From an uncultured Christensenellaceae bacterium (lineage in GTDB: Bacteria > Bacillota > Clostridia > Christensenellales > Christensenellaceae), in assembly GCA_934438035.1 (NCBI GenBank), contig CAKSBK010000085.1:1-5493 (forward strand): a DNA stretch of 5,493 bases, given 5' to 3'. The notes beneath the pieces are model-generated. The model was given only the letters and a program-made list of their open reading frames with translations. It did no database searches and was not told the origin of the DNA. This document shows positions 1-5,249 of the stretch, in pieces. Position numbers and translations under genes: made by a program. Position 1 is the first letter of the stretch. Each line of letters opens with the position of its first letter.

Positions 1-520
1 CCTCAAGATAATCTATATCGTCTCTCAATTTAGCGTCACCCTCTGCAAGTATAGCCATTTTGCCGACAATTTTTCCGCCCGCAAGCTTGACGAGCTTTTC
101 AACCGCTCTTAGAGATTCGCCTGTTGAAATAACGTCGTCAATTATTAAAACGCGTTTTCCGTTCATCAGGTCTTTGTCGTGCTGGTCAATATAAAGCTCC
201 TGCTTCTTCTGAGTGGTAATAGAATGAACCTCCACCTTAACCGGGTTCCTCATATATACCTTAAGACCTTTTCTTGCGATGATATACTGATTTACGCCCA
301 TCTGCCTTGCCATCTCGTGAATAAGCGGTATGCTCTTTGCTTCTGCGGTTATCATTATATCATGCTCCGGCGCTTTTTTAATAAGCTCCTTCGCACAAGC
401 ACAGGTAAGCTCAACATCGCCGAATATAACAAAAGCGGCAATTGCAAGCTCATCGGAGAGTTTGAAAACCGGAAGCTCTCTTTTAAGCCCCGCAACATTG
501 ATTTCATAAGTCTTGTTCAT
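1..520 (-). CDS. Type I phosphoribosyltransferase, adenine phosphoribosyltransferase-like (3' end cut by window edge)
   Basis: The first 173 residues are visible; the C-terminus lies beyond position 1. The PRPP-binding signature of type I phosphoribosyltransferases is at residues 124-136 (VLIIDDVISTGES), with the two acidic residues D128-D129 and the glycine/serine phosphate loop. An upstream segment, TAEAKSIPLIHEMA (58-71), matches in position the TEARGF-type segment of adenine phosphoribosyltransferases. The family transfers a phosphoribosyl group from PRPP to a purine base; for adenine this is salvage to AMP in the cytosol. The N-terminus (INVAGLKRELPVFKLSDE) differs from classical E. coli Apt and resembles a clostridial subgroup often annotated only as phosphoribosyltransferase family, so the base specificity is inferred and I give no symbol. 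The start ATG (518-520) has GGAGG at 528-532, seven bases upstream. It lies 18 bases after the murA stop on the same strand, so the two are probably one transcript. Confidence 0.85.
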   Translation of the reverse strand, partial: MNKTYEINVAGLKRELPVFKLSDELAIAAFVIFGDVELTCACAKELIKKAPEHDIMITAEAKSIPLIHEMARQMGVNQYIIARKGLKVYMRNPVKVEVHSITTQKKQELYIDQHDKDLMNGKRVLIIDDVISTGESLRAVEKLVKLAGGKIVGKMAILAEGDAKLRDDIDYLE

Positions 521-538
521 GTCAATTCCTCCGTATAT

Positions 539-1837
539 TTATTTAAATTCCGTCTCAAAGTCTTCTTCAAACTTGGGCTCTTCTTTCAGCCTTACTATAT
601 CCGCACCGAGACCCCTCAATTTATTCTCCAAATGGTCGTAGCCTCTCTCGATATATTTTATATTAAATATTTCCGTAGTTCCTTCAGCCATTAGCCCCGC
701 AATTACAAGAGCCGCTCCGGCGCGAAGATCACTTGCCTTAACGGAAGCTCCGGTAAGCCTTTCAACTCCCGTAACAACCGCCGTTCTTTCGTTTATAGCC
801 ACCCTTGCGCCCATGCGCCGTATTTCGTCTATATGCTTAAAACGGGCTTCAAAAATATTTTCTTCTATAAAGCTCGTTCCGTTTGCCGTTGACAAAAGCA
901 CCGTCATAGGCTGCTGAAGATCCGTGGGAAAACCGGGATAAGGCAGCGTTTTAACGTTAACCGCATGCGGACGCCCCTCATATTTAACCCTTATATAGTC
1001 GTCTCCCTCTTCAACGCTTATTCCCATTTCGCAAAGCTTCTGCGTAAGCGCCTCCATATGCGTGGGAATTACGTTTTGAACAACTACGTCCCCTTTTGTT
1101 GCGGCAGCGGCAATCATCAATGTTCCCGCCTCTATCTGGTCGGGAATCACGGTGTAATTGCAGCCGTGCATTTTTTCCACGCCCTTAATTTTAATAATGT
1201 CCGTTCCCGCGCCCTTAATCCTTGCGCCCATGCAGTTTAAGAAGTTCGCCACATCTACAACATGAGGCTCCTTTGCGGCGTTAACTATTGTAGTTATCCC
1301 CGAAGCCTTAACCGCCGCAAGCATAATATTAATTGTCGCCCCGACGGAAACCTGGTCCAGGTAAATATTTTTGCCCGTAAGCTTCTGCGCGCTTGCAGTC
1401 ATCTTTCCGAAATCTGTGTTAATGTCGGCTCCCAATGCTCTTAAGCCTTTTTTGTGAAGATCAATCGGTCTTTGACCTATCACGCAGCCGCCCGGCATTG
1501 CAACCTCCGCCTTGCCGCATCTTCCGACGAGCGCCCCCAAAAAATAGTAGGACGCGCGCATCCTCTCCGCAAGATCCTTATCTACTATATAACCGTTAAG
1601 CTGCGTCGTATCAACGGTAGCCGTTCCGTTTTCGTCAAACCGAACCTTTGCACCCAGATTTTTTAATATCTTAAGCACAATAAAAACATCGGCTATTCTC
1701 GGTAGATTCTCTATAACGCATATCCCCTCGGCAAGAACCGTTGCCGGAAGAATCGCAACCGCCGCATTTTTTGCTCCGCTCACGTCTACCGTTCCGTTTA
1801 AAGCTCTGCCTCCGTTGATAACGAATTTTTCTGCCAT
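539..1837 (-). CDS. murA: MurA, UDP-N-acetylglucosamine 1-carboxyvinyltransferase
   Basis: Full-length, 432 residues, normal for the family. MurA transfers enolpyruvate from phosphoenolpyruvate to UDP-GlcNAc, the first committed cytosolic step of peptidoglycan synthesis. Visible landmarks: SGAKNAAVAILPA (20-32) with the substrate-binding K23-N24 pair; the catalytic loop MPGGCVIGQRPIDLH (114-128) with active-site C118, equivalent to E. coli C115, so a fosfomycin-sensitive type is expected; PGFPTDLQQP (301-310) with catalytic D306; DLRAGAAL (370-377) with R372; and IERGY (396-400) with R398. Another in-frame ATG exists at 1877-1879, but it would add MYACFCICFIKEIK, which is not MurA-like and would begin inside the promoter-proximal leader. 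The ATG at 1835-1837 has a good binding site six bases upstream and gives the standard N-terminus. Clostridia often carry two murA paralogues; I cannot say which one this is. It heads the transcript that continues into the phosphoribosyltransferase gene. Confidence 0.97.
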   Translation of the reverse strand: MAEKFVINGGRALNGTVDVSGAKNAAVAILPATVLAEGICVIENLPRIADVFIVLKILKNLGAKVRFDENGTATVDTTQLNGYIVDKDLAERMRASYYFLGALVGRCGKAEVAMPGGCVIGQRPIDLHKKGLRALGADINTDFGKMTASAQKLTGKNIYLDQVSVGATINIMLAAVKASGITTIVNAAKEPHVVDVANFLNCMGARIKGAGTDIIKIKGVEKMHGCNYTVIPDQIEAGTLMIAAAATKGDVVVQNVIPTHMEALTQKLCEMGISVEEGDDYIRVKYEGRPHAVNVKTLPYPGFPTDLQQPMTVLLSTANGTSFIEENIFEARFKHIDEIRRMGARVAINERTAVVTGVERLTGASVKASDLRAGAALVIAGLMAEGTTEIFNIKYIERGYDHLENKLRGLGADIVRLKEEPKFEEDFETEFK

Positions 1838-1843
1838 CTTAAT

Positions 1844-1850
1844 CTCCTTA
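1844..1850 (-). promoter_or_regulatory. murA ribosome binding site
   Basis: TAAGGAG on the minus strand, six bases before the ATG at 1835-1837. This fixes the start 14 codons inside the longest open frame; the upstream in-frame ATG at 1877-1879 has no comparable site. Confidence 0.85.
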
Positions 1851-1894
1851 ATAAAGCATATGCAAAAGCAAGCATACACATAATGCCAACGATA

Positions 1895-1923
1895 ATTATA
1901 CCCTCTACTGTAAAATAAATCAA
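1895..1923 (-). promoter_or_regulatory. Sigma-A-type promoter for murA
   Basis: On the minus strand there is TTGATT (plus coordinates 1918-1923) and a perfect TATAAT (1895-1900) separated by exactly 17 bases. Transcription should start near 1888, leaving a leader of about 50 bases before the murA ATG. Two runs of seven A on the transcribed-sense strand (1928-1934 and 1944-1950) lie about where the proximal and distal UP-element subsites would be, which suggests a strong constitutive promoter. Based on consensus match only. Confidence 0.7.
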
Positions 1924-1973
1924 TCTGTTTTTTTAATATACCGTTTTTTTACATCTTAAACTTGTCGTTAAGT

Positions 1974-2001
1974 TTGATTTTGCCTGATTTAAGTGTATAA
2001 T
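1974..2001 (+). promoter_or_regulatory. Sigma-A-type promoter for the mscS cluster
   Basis: TTGATT at 1974-1979 and perfect TATAAT at 1996-2001, separated by 16 bases. Start of transcription is predicted near 2008, only a few bases before the ribosome binding site at 2011-2016, so the mRNA leader would be very short. It would drive mscS, the DUF951 gene, signal peptidase and the RelA/SpoT-like gene. A six-base inverted repeat (1958-1963 and 1970-1975) touches the -35 box. Consensus match only. Confidence 0.65.
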
Positions 2002-2010
2002 ATTAGTATT

Positions 2011-2016
2011 AAGGAG
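2011..2016 (+). promoter_or_regulatory. mscS ribosome binding site
   Basis: AAGGAG eight bases before the ATG at 2025. The longest frame could open at TTG 2019, but that codon is only two bases from this site, too close for initiation, so the ATG at 2025 is the better start. Confidence 0.8.
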
Positions 2017-2024
2017 TTTTGATA

Positions 2025-2909
2025 ATGGGTTTTTTTGAAAACATCAGGCAGGCTGCGGTAAACGCATGGGCGTCCCTTACGGGCAATATAGATAAAATTA
2101 TAATATGTATTTTGGAAATCGCGCTGATAATAATCGCAGCGCATATTATCCGCCGCATAGTAGTATTAATTATCGACCGAGCGCTTAAAAGAAAAATAGC
2201 CAAACGGCCGGATTCTCTTACGTCAAAAAAATTCAATACCTTTAACGCGCTTATAAAAAACATCTCGCGCTATGTCATACTCTTTTTAGAGGTAACGGCA
2301 ATACTTTCCGTTTTGGGCTTAGGCACAACGGTAACCTCTCTTCTAACCACAGCGGGAATCGGCGGGCTTGCAATAGGCCTTGGCGCTCAGTCTCTCATAG
2401 GCGACGCGGCAAACGGCTTTTTTCTTCTGCTTGACGATGAATTTGCCGTCGGAGATTATGTGGAAATCTGCGACATTAAGGGAACCGTAATTTCCCTAAC
2501 CGCAAGAACAACCAGGCTTCGCCTTGCAAATAACGAAATAGCCACAATACCAAACGGTAAAATTTCCACCGTAATTAATTATACGAGAGACAGCTATCTC
2601 TTGTTCGTGGATTTTCGCGTTTCAAGCGAAGAAGATACTCAAAAAGCCGGAAAAATAATGCTTAATACGCTTAAAGCATATTCAAAAGAAAACGAATTTT
2701 GCGAGGGAGAGCCGGCGTTTTTAGGCGCTATAGACATATGCGCTTCTTCTCAGCTTTTAAGATCATCAATCCCGGTAAGCCCTAAAATGCAGTGGCAGGC
2801 TTCAAGAGAATTAAACGCTCTTCTCTTAAAGGCATTTAAAGAAAACGGCATAAGGCTTCCCGACGGCAAAGAAACAATAGTAGTAAAGGACGTTTCATCT
2901 CATGTATAA
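2025..2909 (+). CDS. mscS: Small-conductance mechanosensitive channel, MscS family
   Basis: 294 residues from the ATG, close to the size of E. coli MscS. The protein is a membrane channel that opens under membrane tension and releases solutes during hypo-osmotic shock. Hydrophobic segments lie at about 24-50 and 78-98, followed by the pore-lining helix at about 102-136, with the Gly/Ala-rich GIGGLAIGLGAQSLIGDAANG (split around 111-131), the hallmark of the family. The cytoplasmic beta domain follows: F-x-VGDYVEI (140-148), GTV-SLTARTTRLR (153-166) and IPNGKI (175-180), matching the FRAGEYVD, GTVLSV and IPNGKI blocks of MscS. The C-terminal alpha/beta part ends at 294. It is first in a plus-strand cluster and its last eight bases overlap the next gene. 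The same gene pair (MscS then DUF951) is, to my knowledge, common in Clostridia. Which of the MscS subtypes it is cannot be decided here. Confidence 0.95.
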   Translation: MGFFENIRQAAVNAWASLTGNIDKIIICILEIALIIIAAHIIRRIVVLIIDRALKRKIAKRPDSLTSKKFNTFNALIKNISRYVILFLEVTAILSVLGLGTTVTSLLTTAGIGGLAIGLGAQSLIGDAANGFFLLLDDEFAVGDYVEICDIKGTVISLTARTTRLRLANNEIATIPNGKISTVINYTRDSYLLFVDFRVSSEEDTQKAGKIMLNTLKAYSKENEFCEGEPAFLGAIDICASSQLLRSSIPVSPKMQWQASRELNALLLKAFKENGIRLPDGKETIVVKDVSSHV

Positions 2910-3090
2910 TGTAGGCGATATAGTTACCATTAAAAAAAAGCATCCCTGTGGCAGTTTTGATTGGGAAATTCTCCGCACCGGCGCAGATTTCAAATTAAAA
3001 TGTCTCGGCTGCGGCAGAGTGGTAATGTTCTCATATGAGGACTTTAAAAAAAGAGTTAAAAAGGTAAAAATATCAAATGAACAGCAATAA
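2902..3090 (+). CDS. DUF951 family small protein
   Basis: 62 residues, with the pattern of DUF951 proteins of Firmicutes: an N-terminal VGDIV-IKKKHPCGS (4-17), WEILR-GAD-KLKCLGCGR (21-39), and a basic tail (FKKRVKKVKI). Biochemical function is unknown. H14, C16, C34 and C37 form an HxC...CxxC arrangement that could bind a metal; this is inference. The short basic fold would also fit nucleic-acid or ribosome binding, but nothing in the sequence proves it. The ATG overlaps the last eight bases of mscS, and AAAGGA (2885-2890) inside mscS is a plausible but rather distant binding site, so translational coupling to mscS is likely. The end overlaps signal peptidase by 14 bases. Length and start agree with the family. 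Confidence 0.9.
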   Translation: MYNVGDIVTIKKKHPCGSFDWEILRTGADFKLKCLGCGRVVMFSYEDFKKRVKKVKISNEQQ

Positions 3091-3670
3091 TGAAAACATT
3101 TTAAAGCATTCACCCCGCCATGCGCTCGATAATCAGCCCAAAAACGACAAAAAGAGTGTTTTAAGAGAAATAATAAGTTGGATTTTATGCATATTAACCG
3201 CGCTTGTAATAGCGCTTCTTTTAAGAACTTACGTATTTGAATTTGTAAGAGTTGACGGAAGCTCCATGAAGCCCACGCTCGTAACCGACGAGCGCCTATT
3301 TGTGGAGAAGCTTACAAAGCTCTCGTCGGACGGCATAAAAATAAACGAAATAGTAATAGTTCACTACCCGGATACCGGCAATAAATCCTACGTTAAAAGA
3401 GTAGTCGGCCTTCCGGGAGATACAATTGAAGTAAAGCACGGCGTGCTTATACGAAACGGCGTCGCCGTGGAAGAGAGCTTCACTCTCGACTCCCTTATGG
3501 ACAACGACTATCCCGAAACGACCGTTCCCGACAATTGTTATTTTGTAATGGGAGACAACAGAAACGATTCTCTTGACAGTCGCTCCGTAGGTCCTATAGA
3601 CAAAGGAAGCATAGTCGGCCACGCAGTATTCGTAATATGGCCCCTCTGGGAAATGCGGATGCTCGGCTGA
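3077..3670 (+). CDS. lepB: Signal peptidase I (type I, Sip/LepB family)
   Basis: 197 residues, typical of the short Gram-positive Sip type rather than the longer E. coli LepB. It removes signal peptides from exported proteins at the outer face of the cytoplasmic membrane. A hydrophilic cytoplasmic tail of about 30 residues is followed by one membrane anchor (about 31-52). Box B, VDGSSMKPTL (59-68), carries the nucleophile S63. YVKRVVGLPGD (105-115) carries the general-base K107, giving the Ser/Lys dyad. Box E is GDNRNDSLDSR (159-169), followed by GPI and the hydrophobic C-terminal FVIWPL. All boxes are intact, so the enzyme should be active. The ATG is inside the end of the DUF951 frame; AAGG at 3061-3064 is 12 bases upstream, a weak site consistent with coupled translation. 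No other in-frame ATG precedes S63. Confidence 0.96.
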   Translation: MNSNNENILKHSPRHALDNQPKNDKKSVLREIISWILCILTALVIALLLRTYVFEFVRVDGSSMKPTLVTDERLFVEKLTKLSSDGIKINEIVIVHYPDTGNKSYVKRVVGLPGDTIEVKHGVLIRNGVAVEESFTLDSLMDNDYPETTVPDNCYFVMGDNRNDSLDSRSVGPIDKGSIVGHAVFVIWPLWEMRMLG

Positions 3671-3698
3671 CCTTTAAAAAAGCTAACGAGGTAAAAAT

Positions 3699-5069
3699 AT
3701 GAAGCTTGAAATGTTTCAATATATAGACGAAATAATCGAGGTTTACGAGAGTAAGCACGACGTATATAAACTGATTGCGGACGAAATTCAAGGTTATTTC
3801 GAAAAGCACGTTTTTGATAAAAGCAAATACACCTTTAACATAATTTACAGGCTTAAAACCGTCGAGAGTATAAGAGAAAAGCTGCTTAGAAACAGCTATA
3901 TCTCTCAATACCGCAGCGGAGAAAGAGTTCTCCAGAATTTTTCCGATTTAATAGGTCTTCGAATAGAATGCAAATTTATTGACGACGAGCCTTACGTTTA
4001 TAACCTTCTTTTAGACGTGTTTTCCGAAACCGCCGACGGTATTTACTACTCCGCCCCCGGAATGAGTCAAATTGAGCTTAATTTAAGCGCTCATCAGCCG
4101 CAAAAGCAGAAAAACGGCTTTGATATTTATAAAATTGACGGACGCTATAACCTGGGCGGAAATTCCGTTCGCTTTGAACTGCAGATAAAGGCGCTTGTCA
4201 ACTCTTTTTGGGGAGAAGTCGAACATAAGATAATATATAAAAACAACTCTTACCTCATAGGCGACGGACTTATAAGCGACCTCATGACGTCAATTAAAAA
4301 GAGCCTTACAATGATAGACTCTCAGCTTTACGTGCTTTATAAACGCTTCAGAAGAGACGAGGTCGATATAGACACGGACAAAAACATGTTTGCAATAGAA
4401 AGGCTGATATCAAAAACCGTTTACGACGCCTTTGCAGAGATTATGACGGAGCAATTAGGCTTTGCAATAGATTTTAAATCCAGCTGCGATACTATAGTCC
4501 ACTACATATTGGAGCAAAACGGCGCTACCGACCTTGACGGCTACGGCAGAGTAATGTTAGACCTCATAGGCACCATCAGCCTCATTAAAAACGAGGATAC
4601 TCGCCTTGACGACCAAATCGAGCTTGAGGATATAACATATCTTGACGATTTTTCCTCTTCAATGCTTGCAACCGTAAAGTCTTTAATCAATATAAACTAT
4701 AAATGGCACGTTTACTTTATACTGCTTTCAAAGCTGGAAAGAAAAACGCCGTTAAGCAGCATAGACAGCTTTATCGCTCATTTTAAAGCTCAGCTCCTCA
4801 AAATAGAAGCTTTTAATTGTTTAAAAGATAAAGAAAACTTTCGCAGCATTGCCGAGGACTTCATAAACGCCGTTGCCGAGGTTACAGCTTTGGAACAGCG
4901 AATAGAGTTTTTAACGCTTGAATGGATGACTCATTACGAAGAGGCTTTGGGCGAGCTCTGCCCCACTATCGCCCTAAGAATAGATAACGGCGAAAAGTGG
5001 CAGGATATATCTATAAAGGCGCTGCAAATTTTCAAGGAAAGAATAAGCTTTAAGCATTTTTCCCGTTGA
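3699..5069 (+). CDS. RelA/SpoT-domain protein, divergent (p)ppGpp synthetase-like, with long helical C-terminus
   Basis: 456 residues. Residues about 40-185 resemble the synthetase domain of small alarmone synthetases, which transfer pyrophosphate from ATP to GTP or GDP. RLKTVESIREKL (51-62) matches the ATP-binding R-x-K...S-I..K block; FSDLIGLRIECKF (81-93) has the metal-binding D83; RFELQIKALVNSFW (158-171) has the catalytic-type E160 and Q162; EVEHKIIYK (173-181) ends the domain. The usual guanine-binding motif (K-x-NGY-x-S-L-H) is replaced by KQKNGFDIYKIDG (136-148): the stacking Tyr is Phe and the Ser and His are absent. There is no HD hydrolase domain, and no TGS or ACT domain. The remaining 270 residues look largely helical and I do not recognise a domain there. 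Such proteins in Clostridia are commonly labelled GTP pyrophosphokinase family; true substrate is uncertain. GAGG at 3688-3691, seven bases before the ATG, supports the start. It follows signal peptidase by 28 bases. Confidence 0.85.
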   Translation: MKLEMFQYIDEIIEVYESKHDVYKLIADEIQGYFEKHVFDKSKYTFNIIYRLKTVESIREKLLRNSYISQYRSGERVLQNFSDLIGLRIECKFIDDEPYVYNLLLDVFSETADGIYYSAPGMSQIELNLSAHQPQKQKNGFDIYKIDGRYNLGGNSVRFELQIKALVNSFWGEVEHKIIYKNNSYLIGDGLISDLMTSIKKSLTMIDSQLYVLYKRFRRDEVDIDTDKNMFAIERLISKTVYDAFAEIMTEQLGFAIDFKSSCDTIVHYILEQNGATDLDGYGRVMLDLIGTISLIKNEDTRLDDQIELEDITYLDDFSSSMLATVKSLININYKWHVYFILLSKLERKTPLSSIDSFIAHFKAQLLKIEAFNCLKDKENFRSIAEDFINAVAEVTALEQRIEFLTLEWMTHYEEALGELCPTIALRIDNGEKWQDISIKALQIFKERISFKHFSR

Positions 5070-5094
5070 CAACGCATAGTTTATATGGTAATAT
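5066..5094 (+). promoter_or_regulatory. Sigma-A-type promoter for infC, overlapping the upstream stop codon
   Basis: A perfect -35 TTGACA (5066-5071), a 17-base spacer, and TAATAT (5089-5094) preceded by TGG (5086-5088), an extended -10 element. The TGA stop of the RelA/SpoT-like gene (5067-5069) is part of the -35 box. Transcription is predicted to begin near 5100-5102, just before the structured leader. This is the best promoter match in the window and suits a highly expressed translation operon. Confidence 0.8.
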
Positions 5095-5112
5095 TGTTTT
5101 GTTAAAGAAGAA

Positions 5113-5180
5113 GCTGCCTGCTTCTCACCACTCGAATCTTGTTTTGATTGGTTAGGCATTTGAGTTTTGTTGCGGGCAGC
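5113..5180 (+). promoter_or_regulatory. Candidate antiterminator helix in the infC leader
   Basis: GCTGCCTGC (5113-5121) can pair over nine consecutive bases with GCGGGCAGC (5172-5180), with a single G-U wobble. The second strand contains most of the 5' arm of the terminator, so this helix and the terminator exclude each other; it also excludes the 5109-5125 hairpin and the TGCCT/AGGCA pairing. In the read-through fold the freed terminator 3' arm TTGCCC (5182-5187) could pair with GGGCAA (5224-5229). Pairing is seen in the sequence; function is inferred. Confidence 0.6.
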
Positions 5181-5197
5181 GTTGCCCGCAATTTTTT
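5170..5197 (+). terminator. Intrinsic terminator / attenuator in the infC leader
   Basis: Perfect 9-bp GC-rich stem TTGCGGGCA (5170-5178) and TGCCCGCAA (5183-5191), with a four-base GCGT loop, followed at once by six T (5192-5197). It stands 52 bases before the infC start and after the infC promoter, so it can act as an attenuator for infC. As no other terminator follows the RelA/SpoT-like gene, it may also end read-through from the mscS cluster. Confidence 0.9.
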
Positions 5198-5234
5198 ATT
5201 GCGAATCTAATTAAAGCCCTGTTGGGCAATCATG

Positions 5235-5241
5235 AAGGAGG
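5235..5241 (+). promoter_or_regulatory. infC ribosome binding site, pointing to an AUA start
   Basis: AAGGAGG, extended by two more G, ends eight bases before ATA at 5250-5252. The in-frame ATG at 5232 sits immediately before and partly over this site with no binding site of its own, and the in-frame ATG at 5262 is 20 bases away. Spacing therefore favours the ATA codon. Confidence 0.75.
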
Positions 5242-5249
5242 GGTCTTTT

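Larger units (their letters stand above)
5101..5249 (+). ncRNA. infC leader, putative L20-type autoregulatory attenuator RNA
   Basis: An untranslated leader of about 150 bases between the promoter and infC. Elements in order: a 6-bp hairpin AGAAGC/GCTTCT (5109-5114, 5120-5125) with loop TGCCT; a CTCACC segment (5124-5129); AATC/GATT (5135-5138, 5146-5149) with a 7-base loop; AGGCA (5154-5158), fully complementary to the TGCCT loop (5115-5119); the terminator (5170-5197); a small GCCC/GGGC hairpin (5216-5219, 5224-5227); and the infC ribosome binding site. In Bacillus and relatives, ribosomal protein L20 represses infC-rpmI-rplT by binding such a leader and favouring termination. That this RNA belongs to the same class is inferred from position, architecture and the terminator, not from a covariance search. 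Confidence 0.7.

Noticed and set aside
179..694. Long plus-strand open frame across the phosphoribosyltransferase and end of murA
   Set aside because: It is antisense to two clearly homologous genes, its product has no recognisable motif, and it has no supporting ribosome binding site.
965..1666. Three plus-strand open frames inside murA
   Set aside because: All are antisense shadows of the intact murA frame, with low-complexity, non-conserved products.
1858..1877. Hairpin in the murA mRNA leader (6-base stem with 8-base loop) and the GCATATGC palindrome at 1856-1863
   Set aside because: The stem is short and AT-rich with a wobble pair, and has no terminator or known riboswitch features; chance is the simplest explanation.
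1925..1950. Two T runs after murA promoter region as possible intrinsic terminators
   Set aside because: Neither T run is preceded by a GC-rich stem, and no upstream plus-strand gene needs a terminator there.
2009..2263. Minus-strand frame at the start of mscS
   Set aside because: It is antisense to a conserved membrane protein; its hydrophobicity merely mirrors the opposite strand.
3063..3700. Direct repeat GGTAAAAATAT before signal peptidase (3063-3073) and before the RelA-like gene (3690-3700)
   Set aside because: Both copies fall in A-rich translation initiation regions after a GG, a common sequence type, so this is likely convergence rather than a repeat element.
3594..3908. Minus-strand frame spanning the signal peptidase / RelA-like junction
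   Set aside because: It overlaps two supported genes on the other strand and shows no motif or initiation signal.
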